NCBI GenBank assembly: GCA_020072645.1
Contig: JAIQGK010000010.1
Location: forward strand, 1-64,000
Direction of reading: 5' to 3'
Length of the DNA stretch: 64,000 bases
Source: Terriglobia bacterium
GTDB taxonomy: Bacteria; Acidobacteriota; Terriglobia; Terriglobales; Acidobacteriaceae
Part shown: positions 42,216 through 50,065 of the stretch, piece after piece
Layout of the letters: each line of letters starts with the position of its first letter
How positions within the stretch are numbered: position 1 is the first letter of the stretch
Translations under genes and position numbers: made by a program
Notes under the pieces: generated by a model
What the model was told of the DNA's origin: nothing
The model's database searches: none
Seen by the model: the letters and a program-made list of their open reading frames with translations, nothing else

Positions 42216-43406
42216 ATGGCACGCCGTCGCTATCAAAAAGGAAGTTTGCGAATACGCGGCAAAATAAATCAGGTTTGGGAGTTGCTTTGGCGGGAGGATT
42301 ACATAAAGGAAAACGGAACGATTGGCCGGCGATTGGCTTCCAAGGTCATCGGCCCGGTTCGCCAGTTTACACGCCGACAAGCGTGGAAACTTGCAGAGGA
42401 ATTCCTGCGCCCGCTGAATCAAGGGAAGATCACGCCCCATTCGACAATACTCTTTCGGGAATTTGTCGAACGGTATTTTATTCCGAATGTGTTTCCGACC
42501 TTGAAACTGCCAACCCAGACGCGTTATCGCCGCACACTCAAAAACCATCTATTACCTGCTTTTGGGGAATATCGCCTTTGCGAACTTGGCACTCTGGACA
42601 TTCAATCGTTTGCGCTCAAGAAATTGGAGAGCGGATTAGGTTCGGCTTCCGCCGACCTTTTCAAAAACCTGATGTCCAAAATTTTTGCCACAGCAAAAAA
42701 GTGGAACTATTTCGCGGGCGAAAATCCTGCAAGCGGAGTGGAATTACCGGAATACAAACCAGTGAAACAGAGGCACATTCTCACTGCGGAACAAATCCCG
42801 GTGCTGCTGGACGCACTAAGAGAGCCTTATCGCACAATGGTTCTTTTGGCGCTTCTCACAGGCTTACGAGTCGCAGAGATTCTAGGTCTCAGGTGGGAGG
42901 ATGTGGATTTTTCCTCTTCCGTCCTATCGGTAAGCCAGAGGTGCTATCGCGGTCAGATGGACACTCCAAAAACCAAAAACAGCAAACGATCACTTCCTTT
43001 GCCCCTGCCGTGTGTGGAAGCACTGAAACGGCATCGGGCAAAGCAACAAACCCCGGACGGCCCCGGACTGGTTTTTCAGACAAGCAACGGGACTCCGTAC
43101 GGAGATACAAACATCCTTCACAGAGAGCTAAAACCCGCCGGAAAGAAGATCGGCGCTCCCTGGCTGAGCTGGCACACCTTCAGACGGACTCACGCAACGT
43201 TATTGCAGTTCGTGGGCGGGAGTCTGAAAGACGCGCAAGCGCAGTTAGGGCATTCCAAACTCTCTACCACGCTCGACTTCTACACATTCGAGATTCCCGC
43301 GCATCAGCGCGAGGCAGTTCAGAGATTAGGGGAATTGTTGACTAATGTTGACGAATCTCGCCAATCCGTCCAAAAACTGCCGCTGCCTACCCAGCAGATT
43401 CAATGA
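42216..43406 (+). CDS. int: Tyrosine recombinase / phage-type integrase
   Basis: 396 aa from the ATG at 42216 (AGGAGG 13 bases upstream; a GTG at 42150 adds 22 residues). N-terminal MARRRYQKGSLRIRGK and SAM-like core-binding domain, then the catalytic domain: R218 (LLTGLRVAEILGLRW), H320-x-x-R323 (WHTFRRTHATLL), H346 (QLGHSKLSTT) and Y356 nucleophile (DFYTF). Its last seven codons and stop lie inside the attR repeat, so integration or excision keeps the reading frame. It should catalyse integration into the tRNA-Val 3' half. Confidence 0.93.
   Translation: MARRRYQKGSLRIRGKINQVWELLWREDYIKENGTIGRRLASKVIGPVRQFTRRQAWKLAEEFLRPLNQGKITPHSTILFREFVERYFIPNVFPTLKLPTQTRYRRTLKNHLLPAFGEYRLCELGTLDIQSFALKKLESGLGSASADLFKNLMSKIFATAKKWNYFAGENPASGVELPEYKPVKQRHILTAEQIPVLLDALREPYRTMVLLALLTGLRVAEILGLRWEDVDFSSSVLSVSQRCYRGQMDTPKTKNSKRSLPLPLPCVEALKRHRAKQQTPDGPGLVFQTSNGTPYGDTNILHRELKPAGKKIGAPWLSWHTFRRTHATLLQFVGGSLKDAQAQLGHSKLSTTLDFYTFEIPAHQREAVQRLGELLTNVDESRQSVQKLPLPTQQIQ
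43338..43355 (+). repeat. Repeats TTGAC(T/G)AA, possible integrase arm sites (right)
   Basis: TTGACTAA (43338-43345) and TTGACGAA (43348-43355), 10 bp apart within the 3' end of int, matching the triple repeat near attL. Confidence 0.4.
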
Positions 43407-43457
43407 GTTAAGTGGTAGGCCCGAATGGACTCGAACCATCGACCTCTTCCGTGTCAA
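43384..43457 (-). repeat. attR: 74-bp direct repeat
   Basis: Right copy of the repeat at 37630-37703. Here the tRNA 5' half follows directly, so the tRNA gene is whole; its 3' half was supplied by the element. Confidence 0.9.
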
Positions 43458-43489
43458 GGAAGCGCTCTAACCAACTGAGCTACGGGCCT
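43413..43489 (-). tRNA. tRNA-Val (anticodon GAC), CCA encoded
   Basis: Full cloverleaf on the minus strand: acceptor AGGCCCG/CGGGCCT, D arm with AGTTGGTTA loop, anticodon stem CTTCC/GGAAG around TTGACAC (anticodon GAC), T arm GATGG-TTCGAGT-CCATT, discriminator A and encoded CCA. It is the integration site of the element on its left. Confidence 0.95.
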
Positions 43490-43606
43490 AGAGATACAGG
43501 ATGGCGTCTTTTATTCTAACATCTCTTGCTGAGAGTTCGCCCAAATGCCCCTCGAAAAAGCTGGCGTCCCATCTCGCAGAAACCTTGATAGACTGACCCC
43601 ATCGGC

Positions 43607-44509
43607 ATGAAAAATCTTCTGGTTATTGGTGATTCGGTTCTCTGGGGCCAGGGTCTGGCGCATGAGCACAAGACCGCCAGCATCCTGGCGGAGCATTTAG
43701 GTGTGGAGATGGAGATGCTGGCCCATTCCGGGGCCAAAATTGGTTTTCGTGATTCATATACGGTCACGATGCCCTCCGCCGAAGTCCCATGTTTTTTCCC
43801 AACGATCCTGCAACAGCTCCAGGAATTCAATGGCGATCCCGCGAGCGTGCAATGGATGCTGATGAATGGCGGCATCAATGACGTGGAGATCCAGCGCGTC
43901 TTCAATCCCATGATCCCTCAATACGAGCTTGAGTTGCACATACGCAACCATTGCGGACGCGATCTGCTGGAAATCCTGCAACTGGCAGCGCAGAAATTCC
44001 CAAATGCCCGGATTCTGCTTCTTGGATACTATCCCGCGTTGAGCCATCTGAGCCGCGCTGAAGGCGTGGAAAGCCTGTATTCACTGGTCCATGGGGTGAA
44101 ATTTGGCCCACTTTTTCATGCTGACCTGTTCCGCAATCAAGTGGTGGAGCATTGCGTGCGCTTCTGGAAGCTCTCTACCGGCCTTTTTCGGAGCGCTGTG
44201 GAGCATGTGAACCGCGAGGCAGGCTCGCAACGTGCCATCTTCGTCGATTCCGGCATGGAAGAAGCCAACGCGGCATATGCGCCGGAGTCGTTATTGTGGG
44301 AATGCGAATCGAACGATCCAGACAAGGCTCCGGACCACGCCTTGGCGGAACGCCGCGTGGCGTACGAACTGGTGGGGGCCGGCGATCTACAGAAGAACCA
44401 GGTGTTGCTATCAGCGGTGGGGCACCCAAATATCGCCGGCGCGGCAAGAATGGCCGAGCAATGTATCAGGGCTGCGGCTGCAGCGCGCTTCGTACCGGCA
44501 GCAGGTTAG
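43607..44509 (+). CDS. SGNH/GDSL-type hydrolase
   Basis: 300 aa. SGNH blocks are visible: LLVIGDSVLWGQG (Ser block), HSGAKIG (Gly block), MNGGINDVEI (Asn block) and SAVGHPNIAGAARMAEQ near the C-terminus (DxxH-like block with the catalytic His). No signal peptide, so probably cytosolic esterase/lipase-like. Longer than minimal family members, with an insert around residues 180-250 (SGMEEANAAYAPESLLWECE). It is the first core gene right of the tRNA. Confidence 0.78.
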   Translation: MKNLLVIGDSVLWGQGLAHEHKTASILAEHLGVEMEMLAHSGAKIGFRDSYTVTMPSAEVPCFFPTILQQLQEFNGDPASVQWMLMNGGINDVEIQRVFNPMIPQYELELHIRNHCGRDLLEILQLAAQKFPNARILLLGYYPALSHLSRAEGVESLYSLVHGVKFGPLFHADLFRNQVVEHCVRFWKLSTGLFRSAVEHVNREAGSQRAIFVDSGMEEANAAYAPESLLWECESNDPDKAPDHALAERRVAYELVGAGDLQKNQVLLSAVGHPNIAGAARMAEQCIRAAAAARFVPAAG

Positions 44510-44537
44510 CCGTGTAGCTGCGCAGTCTCATCTGACT

Positions 44538-44705
44538 TTAGCGGCGGTCGAAATCTCCCTCCACGCCCATAAAGAGCGTTCCATCCCCTTTTTGAACTTC
44601 GTACTGCACGATTGTTCCGCAGGCCCACCCGTCGAGGACGACTCCTTCACCCCGGCTGTGCCGTACTTTGTCTCCGATTGCGAACTTGAAGGCCTGACGG
44701 TCATT
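44538..44705 (-). pseudogene. Small broken gene downstream of the cupin
   Basis: A coding-looking frame, KFAIGDKVRHSRGEGVVLDGWACGTIVQYEVQKGDGTLFMGVEGDFDRR, ends at TAA but has no start codon. An ATG overlaps the cupin stop (ATGA at 44701-44704) in a different frame; one missing base shortly after it would join ATG-ACC-GTC to this frame. Either one base is lost (mutation or assembly error) or a non-standard start is used. The beta-strand pattern suggests a small SH3/KOW-like barrel; unnamed. Confidence 0.45.
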
Positions 44706-45084
44706 CGGACTTGCTGAGGATCTTTTCTCCGCCCAGAAAAGTCTGTTTGAACGGTCCCACGCCAAAAACCTGCAGGATCGCGCCGTCTTCAGAATAGGCG
44801 AAATGCGGCATTTGCCTGGGCATGAAGCTGTACGCACCCACCGTGAAGGGCCGAAGCTTGGAGCGGTCAAAGGTTTCTCCATGGGCCGGCTCCCATTTGC
44901 CCTGGACAATAGTTACGTGCTCGTCTTCAGGGTGGAAATGGGGTGGAACAATCATCCCGGGCAGCTCGCGGATATGGATCACATAAATGCCGCCGGGTTT
45001 GTGTGGATCGCCCGAAACCACTTCACCGTCAATCCCCATTGGCCCAAAGATCCACGATGAAGGGGCGCGTCTGGTTCCTGTCAT
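44701..45084 (-). CDS. Cupin-domain protein
   Basis: From the ATG at 45084, 127 aa, a single cupin barrel: motif 1 PPHFHPEDEHVTIVQGKWEPAHG (metal-binding H-x-H...E...), motif 2 around GAYSFMPRQMPHFAYSEDG. Upstream, an ATG at 45158 with a perfectly spaced AGGAGG opens a 25-codon frame (MRPHLAHLVLVALVLLANTF...) that looks like a signal peptide and ends in a TGA overlapping the cupin ATG (ATGA). The cupin frame itself extends to a TTG at 45165, but that codon abuts the SD. A lost base between signal and cupin is the simplest reading. Confidence 0.7.
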   Translation of the reverse strand: MTGTRRAPSSWIFGPMGIDGEVVSGDPHKPGGIYVIHIRELPGMIVPPHFHPEDEHVTIVQGKWEPAHGETFDRSKLRPFTVGAYSFMPRQMPHFAYSEDGAILQVFGVGPFKQTFLGGEKILSKSE

Positions 45085-45316
45085 CGCGTTCGCGGCCGGA
45101 AAGTGTTTGCCAGCAACACAAGTGCAACCAATACAAGGTGCGCCAGATGAGGTCTCATGCGTCAACCTCCTGCGTAGAGAAACCGTTCCCCTTGTGCGGA
45201 AGCACTCTAATACAACTCCAGACCGGTTAACGCTTAGGTCCGCCCCGTGATAACCTTAAGTGCGTTTCCCATGCAATCTGCTTAAGCCGCTGGCGCACCC
45301 AAGGACCCGAGAAACA

Positions 45317-45619
45317 ATGAACTCCGGACAGCTCGTCCTGGTTACACTGCAAAATCCGCGAGAAAAATTCTGGGGCATGCTATTGGCGTTGACGCCAGCA
45401 GGGGCCAGCTTGCGCGGAGTGGACTTGCAGTCGTTTGACGATTTTATGCAGATGGTAAAAGCAGGCGAAGCCACGGCGGCCAACACCGTTTTCTTCCCTA
45501 TGCATCGCGTGCAGCGAATGGAAGTGGATGCCCGCAATGGGGGATTGCCGTCTCTGGCGGATCAGTTTGCGGCGAAGACCGGATTTGATGTGACTAAATT
45601 TTTTCAGGACCCGCAGTGA
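45317..45619 (+). CDS. Conserved hypothetical protein, 100 aa
   Basis: MNSGQLVLVTLQNPREKFWGMLLALTPAGASLRGVDLQSFDDFMQMV..., then TVFFPMHRVQRMEVDARNGGLPSLADQFAAKTG. The strand pattern around 'GMLLALTPAGASLRGVDL' and 'FFPMHRVQRMEVD' resembles small Sm-like barrels, but this is only a fold guess. No signal peptide. Stop and the next start share an A (TGATG), so it is coupled to the phospholipid synthase gene. Confidence 0.7.
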   Translation: MNSGQLVLVTLQNPREKFWGMLLALTPAGASLRGVDLQSFDDFMQMVKAGEATAANTVFFPMHRVQRMEVDARNGGLPSLADQFAAKTGFDVTKFFQDPQ

Positions 45620-46209
45620 TGCTTCGCCAACTGAAGTCCGCGCCCAATTTGCTCACGCTGTTGCGTCTGATCTTTGTTCCATTCGTGGTGGTGGCCATCC
45701 AGCAGCAGAAATATGCCTGGGCGCTGGGAATATTTGTGGTTGCGGGGATCACTGACCTCCTGGACGGTTTGCTGGCGCGCGTGCTGAAACAGAAAACCAC
45801 GTTGGGCCAATATCTTGACCCTATTGCCGACAAGCTGTTGCTGAGCACGATGTTCCTGATGCTCTCAATAGCGCATATTATTCGCTGGCCGGTCACCATC
45901 CTTGTGTTCAGCCGTGACATTATCATCCTGATTGTCTGCACATTGCTCTACGCCACTGGAACGATGAGGATCTTCCGTCCGACTTGGTTCGGAAAAGCAA
46001 ACACAGCGGTGCAGATTTTGAGTGTGCCGCTGGCGCTCATCTACCAGATCAATTTTTCAAACTGGGCCCGCCTTGGGAAGCGCTGGAGCATTTACGCCAC
46101 GGTGGCCCTGACTACGATATCCGGTGTTCATTATGTGTTGCGCCTGGCGCTTGACCTGCGCTCCGCTGGGAACAAGCAGGACAGCCACGACACGGCCAGC
46201 AGCACATAA
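45619..46209 (+). CDS. pgsA: CDP-alcohol phosphatidyltransferase (PgsA-like)
   Basis: 196 aa inner-membrane enzyme. The CDP-alcohol transferase motif is complete, DGLLARVLKQKTTLGQYLDPIAD (D-G-x2-A-R-x8-G-x3-D-x3-D). Several hydrophobic helices (LLTLLRLIFVPFVVVAI, KLLLSTMFLMLSIAHII, ILVFSRDIIILIVCTLLYA). Most likely makes phosphatidylglycerol phosphate from CDP-diacylglycerol and glycerol-3-phosphate; other alcohols cannot be excluded. Coupled to the upstream small gene. Confidence 0.85.
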   Translation: MLRQLKSAPNLLTLLRLIFVPFVVVAIQQQKYAWALGIFVVAGITDLLDGLLARVLKQKTTLGQYLDPIADKLLLSTMFLMLSIAHIIRWPVTILVFSRDIIILIVCTLLYATGTMRIFRPTWFGKANTAVQILSVPLALIYQINFSNWARLGKRWSIYATVALTTISGVHYVLRLALDLRSAGNKQDSHDTASST

Positions 46210-46357
46210 AATCCTTTCTTTGCGCTAACGGACAATACACCAACGGTTTAGCCCAAGTTGCAGATAGCGCTGATGTCCCGTGCTATGATCGGCGCAATCC
46301 CCGTTTAGGGCCTATTCCGAGCCATATTCCGGTGTCCCCCCAAAGGCAATTTGCGCG

Positions 46358-47749
46358 ATGGAAACGATGCACCAACTAGGCCGTTATGAGATCGTCGCTG
46401 AGCTTGGACGCGGCGCGATGGGCGCAGTGTTTCGCGCGCGCGACCCAAAAATCGACCGCACAGTGGCCATCAAGACGATCGCGGTTCCGGCTTCATCCAA
46501 GCATGATGCCGAACATTACCGTCAACGATTCTTCCGGGAAGCGCAGGCTGCGGGGCGCTTGTCACATCCGGGAATTGTGACCATCTATGATGTGGGTGAG
46601 GACGAGGCAACGCACACGCCATTCATTGTGATGGAGTGCGTTGAAGGCGATTCGCTGGACCGTGTGGTTGCCGCGACAGCGGCAACGAAGTTGCCACGCG
46701 AGATCGCGCTAAAACTGCTGCGGCAGATTGCTGAAGCCCTGGATTACGCGCACAGGCAGGCAATTGTTCATCGTGACATCAAGCCCGCGAACATCATGGT
46801 TACGGCTGAAGGCCAGCCGAAGATAGCAGACTTTGGCATTGCCAAGGTGGCAATGGCAGAAACAACTCTGCCCGGCCATGTTGTGGGGACACCAGCATAT
46901 ATGTCTCCGGAGCAACTCAACGGCAAGGCAGTGGATGGGCGCTCAGATCTTTTTTCTTTGGGCGTGATTGCTTACTGGCTACTGACCGGCGTGAAGCCGT
47001 TTGATGGCGATACGCTCACTGAAATCTGCGTTCAGGTGGTAACAAAGGAGCCTGCGCCGCCCAGCGAGATCGAGCCGGGGCTTAATATCGATGTTGATTA
47101 TGTGTTAAGCCGCGCGCTGGCCAAAGATCCTGCCATGCGCTACCAAAGCGGCAGCGAAATGGCGGCAGACCTGGACGATCTGAGCGCAGGAAAGAAACCG
47201 AGCTCGGTAGTTCAGTCGGCGAAGACGCAAGTCGTTCCGCACATTGGTGTGATCTCATCATCGCAAGGGAATGCGGCAACGGGCGTGGCCACTGCGCGGG
47301 CCCCTCAGGCCGCGGCAGAGAAAAGCGGACGGAGCCGGAGAACGTTGCTGATCTATCTAACGGCGGCAGTACTTCTCTTGATCGCCGGCGCCGGTCTTTT
47401 GGCTTTGAGCTTTAACCATTCAAAGCCGGCAACGCTGCAGATTATGGGACAGTATCCATTCCAGAGCGGCGAGATTTATATATGGGTGGATGGCGACCTG
47501 CGTTATCACGATGAACTGCACGGTATTGCAAGTCCCCGGCTGAGGTCTTCACATAATCCCACGGCGAATGAGAGCCTGGGTATCACGCTGCCGGTAACGG
47601 CGGGGCGGCATACTGTACGCATACAGGTGGACGCTGAAGGACAAATCTACGACCATGACACTGCCATTCCGGGCTACTTCCGGGCGTATAGCCAGAAGAC
47701 CCTGATGGTGGACTTTTCCAGCCGAAATCTTGCCCTGCGATGGGACTGA
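46358..47749 (+). CDS. Serine/threonine protein kinase with single transmembrane segment
   Basis: 463 aa. Hanks-type kinase domain, residues about 8-275: glycine loop LGRGAMGAVFRARD, VAIK lysine, HRDIKPANIM catalytic loop, DFGIAK, GTPAYMSPEQL. Then a juxtamembrane linker, one helix (LLIYLTAAVLLLIAGAGLLALSF, about 330-350) and an extracytoplasmic beta domain (GEIYIWVDGDLRYHDE... GRHTVRIQVDAEGQIYDHD) with PEGA-like character. PknB-style membrane signalling, common in this phylum. Substrate unknown. Confidence 0.92.
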   Translation: METMHQLGRYEIVAELGRGAMGAVFRARDPKIDRTVAIKTIAVPASSKHDAEHYRQRFFREAQAAGRLSHPGIVTIYDVGEDEATHTPFIVMECVEGDSLDRVVAATAATKLPREIALKLLRQIAEALDYAHRQAIVHRDIKPANIMVTAEGQPKIADFGIAKVAMAETTLPGHVVGTPAYMSPEQLNGKAVDGRSDLFSLGVIAYWLLTGVKPFDGDTLTEICVQVVTKEPAPPSEIEPGLNIDVDYVLSRALAKDPAMRYQSGSEMAADLDDLSAGKKPSSVVQSAKTQVVPHIGVISSSQGNAATGVATARAPQAAAEKSGRSRRTLLIYLTAAVLLLIAGAGLLALSFNHSKPATLQIMGQYPFQSGEIYIWVDGDLRYHDELHGIASPRLRSSHNPTANESLGITLPVTAGRHTVRIQVDAEGQIYDHDTAIPGYFRAYSQKTLMVDFSSRNLALRWD

Positions 47750-47783
47750 AATCTAATGACCCGTTGGTGAAGGCAAGGCGGGC

Positions 47784-48233
47784 TTAGCCAATCACAAAAG
47801 CGTTTCTGAATAACTCAATATCCGCCTCGAGACCTGGTTCGAAATAAACGCTCACAATGTCAAAACGGAATGGCGCGTCTTTCTTGATCTTGCGCAGGAA
47901 TTCACGGGCCACGTGGGAGAGATCGCGCTGTTTGTCCGCATCCACGGCGGCTTCTGCGGGCATTATGTTGCGCGTGGTGCGGGTCTTAACTTCAATAAAG
48001 CACAAGGTTGAGCCGTCCCAGCCAACCAGGTCGAGCTCACTGCGGCTGCGCGGGCTTCGGTAGTTGCGCGCGATAATCACGTAGCCATGCTTGCGTAGAT
48101 GGAAGTATGCGGCTTCCTCGCCGCGGCGTCCGGTGTGGAGATGCTGCGGGCCAGAATCTTTGCGCGGCAAGAGCCGGGCGAAGGAATCAAGAGCGCGAAG
48201 CGTGAGCCGGGTAAGCGTGCCTGAAGAAGACAT
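47784..48233 (-). CDS. yraN: YraN/UPF0102 family protein (nuclease-like fold)
   Basis: 149 aa. HTGRRGEEAAYFHLRKHGYVIIARNYRSPRSRSELDLVGWDGSTLCFIEVKTRTT is the family signature, with the restriction-endonuclease-like ELD...EVK residues in place. Role in the cell is unsettled, probably DNA metabolism. The end runs into a short repeat spacer before the aminotransferase on the same strand. Confidence 0.88.
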   Translation of the reverse strand: MSSSGTLTRLTLRALDSFARLLPRKDSGPQHLHTGRRGEEAAYFHLRKHGYVIIARNYRSPRSRSELDLVGWDGSTLCFIEVKTRTTRNIMPAEAAVDADKQRDLSHVAREFLRKIKKDAPFRFDIVSVYFEPGLEADIELFRNAFVIG

Positions 48234-48239
48234 AAAGAT

Positions 48240-48317
48240 AGCCGCGAATCAACGCAAATGAACACGAATCATATCAAATCTTGTTTTTGATTCGCGTTTT
48301 CGCGCTAATTCGCGGCT
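48240..48317. repeat. Inverted repeat spacer (AGCCGCGAAT family)
   Basis: AGCCGCGAAT (48240-48249) and ATTCGCGGCT (48308-48317) are perfect 10-bp arms. The interior repeats related words (CGCAAATGAACACGAAT, GATTCGCG). It belongs with the degenerate spacer repeats seen near serS. Confidence 0.5.
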
Positions 48318-48323
48318 GGGTCC

Positions 48324-49679
48324 TTATTTGTTTTCTTTCTCGACGATGCCAATGCACTCTTCCAGCACGTCCATGGCTATGTCCGCTTGTTCCTGTGTTA
48401 CAACGAGCGGCGGCGCAATGCGGATGGAATTTTCACCGGCGCCCAGAAACAGCAGGCCGCGCTCAAATGCCAGTTCAACAATGCGGTCACGCTCGTCATG
48501 GGCGATAGCCTTGGTCTTTTTGTTTTTTACGATTTCCACGCCGATCATCAGGCCGCGGCCGCGCACGTCTCCGACCATGGGATGAGTCTTTACCCAGCCG
48601 CTCAGGCGCTTCATCATGTGCTCGCCGACAACTTCCACGTTCTTGATGGCTTCGCTTTCCAGAACGTCCATGGTCGCCATGGCAGCTTCAATGCACACAG
48701 GATTCCCACCGAATGTCGATGCATGCGATCCGGGGACCCAGTCCATAAGTTCCGCGCGGGCCAGCATCACGCCCAGCGGCATACCGGAGGCAATTCCCTT
48801 AGCGATGGTAATGATGTCCGGCTCAACGCCGGTGTGCTGGATGGCCCACCATTTTCCGCTGCGTCCCGCGCCGCTCTGGACTTCATCGGCAACGAGCAGG
48901 ATGCCGTGCTGATCGCAAATGCGGCGCAATTCGCGCATGAATTTCGTAGGAGCAGGCAGATATCCGCCTTCGCCCTGGATCGGTTCAATAAAGATCGCAG
49001 CGCATTCTTCCGGGGGCATGATGGTCTTGAAGACGCGGTCTTCAATAAAGCTTACGCACTCAGCAATGTGTTCTTCCGCCGTCATACCTTCCGGTTTGCG
49101 ATAGACATTTGGATATGGCACGTGCGCCACGCCCGGGACCACGGGGAAAAAGCGGCGGCGCTGCTGCGCCTTGGACGCGGTGAGTGAGAGCGCGCCCATG
49201 GTGCGTCCGTGGAACGCGCCGTAAAAGGCGATGATGCCCTGGCGCTTGGTGTGATAGCGGGCCAGCTTCATTGCAGCTTCCACGGCTTCTGTGCCGGAGT
49301 TGCCGTAATAAGCGCGGATCGGGCCGCTCATGGGGGCAACTTTGCTTAGGCGCTGCGCCAGCGTGATCATACTTTCGTAGTAGAAGTCGGTGCCGGACAT
49401 GTGAATCAATTCGGCGGCCTGCTTCTGGATTGCCGCCACGACCTTGGGGTGGCAGTGTCCGGTGGAAACTACGGCGATCCCGGCGGAGAAATCCAGGAAT
49501 TCATTGCCATCAACGTCCTCAACAATCACGCCGCGGCCGCGCTTGGCCACCAGCGGATAGGAGCGTGTGTACGAAGGGGAAATATACTGCGCGTCGCCCT
49601 GCAGGACGGCCTGCGCCTTGGGGCCGGGCAGTTTGGTGCGAATCTTGGGACCGGCGGCGGAAATAGTCTGCGTTGCCAT
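48324..49679 (-). CDS. Class III aminotransferase (4-aminobutyrate / acetylornithine type)
   Basis: 451 aa PLP enzyme. Motifs: GVIVEDVDGNEFLDFSAGIAVVSTGHCHPKVV, YYGNSGTEAVEAAMKLARYHTKR, FYGAFHGRTMGALSLT, IFIEPIQGEGGYLPAP, LLVADEVQSGAGRSGKWWA, and the PLP lysine in IITIAKGIASGMPLG. The length and IEPIQGEGG fit a 4-aminobutyrate (GabT-like) aminotransferase, but acetylornithine or other omega-amino acids are possible. I use the ATG at 49679, which has GAGG six bases upstream; an ATG at 49685 directly abuts that SD. Confidence 0.88.
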   Translation of the reverse strand: MATQTISAAGPKIRTKLPGPKAQAVLQGDAQYISPSYTRSYPLVAKRGRGVIVEDVDGNEFLDFSAGIAVVSTGHCHPKVVAAIQKQAAELIHMSGTDFYYESMITLAQRLSKVAPMSGPIRAYYGNSGTEAVEAAMKLARYHTKRQGIIAFYGAFHGRTMGALSLTASKAQQRRRFFPVVPGVAHVPYPNVYRKPEGMTAEEHIAECVSFIEDRVFKTIMPPEECAAIFIEPIQGEGGYLPAPTKFMRELRRICDQHGILLVADEVQSGAGRSGKWWAIQHTGVEPDIITIAKGIASGMPLGVMLARAELMDWVPGSHASTFGGNPVCIEAAMATMDVLESEAIKNVEVVGEHMMKRLSGWVKTHPMVGDVRGRGLMIGVEIVKNKKTKAIAHDERDRIVELAFERGLLFLGAGENSIRIAPPLVVTQEQADIAMDVLEECIGIVEKENK

Positions 49680-50065
49680 GTTCATCCTCTTTTCAGTGGT
49701 TGCGTGTGGATGCCTTCGGTCCTGAGCGGTTTAACAGCATTCAGGCCGATGAAAGAGTGAGGACGTAGGGGAAGATTAGTCGCCGGCGAAAAGGTTGGCG
49801 CGGGCGTGCGATGGCAGCACAGCCAGGTAGCGGCGAGGGCAGACAAGAAAATCCACCCAACACGCGAGAGACCGCTTGGGCGTGCGCGTTGCGAACCACA
49901 ATGTGCTGCGTGAAGCCATGTGCATCTCTATTATAGCCTGAAAACAACCGCGAAATGGCACGCGGTTGACGGTTACCAGAGTGCATTTCCATGCTTGATT
50001 CGTGCCTTCCAGTTATTTCGCATCGACAGGACTGGCAGAAGCGTCACATGATGAATAGATAACTC
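49680..50065. other. Divergent promoter spacer, 386 bp
   Basis: It separates the leftward aminotransferase from the rightward exporter. A consensus TATAAT lies on the minus strand at 49930-49935, about 250 bases before the aminotransferase ATG, with no good -35. No other structure seen. Confidence 0.35.

Larger units (their letters stand above)
37630..43457 (+). mobile_element. 5.8-kb integrated element at tRNA-Val (integrase + HUH Rep)
   Basis: Bounded by the 74-bp direct repeats. The tyrosine integrase gene lies at the right end, its last codons inside the repeat. Payload: four unknown genes, an origin-like region, then rep, RNase HI and zinc-ribbon genes leading into the integrase. The element is visibly more A+T-rich than the core. 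No capsid, secretion, relaxase or Zot-type gene is seen, so an integrated rolling-circle plasmid or a satellite is a better label than a prophage. Confidence 0.85.

Noticed and set aside
42059-43345. A long open frame in another phase over the integrase
   Set aside because: It is a low-complexity, Lys/Arg/Ser-rich translation of the integrase gene in a shifted frame; the integrase motifs leave no doubt which frame is real.
49741-49992. 83-codon open frame upstream of the aminotransferase
   Set aside because: No SD, and its translation looks random. It occupies the divergent promoter spacer.
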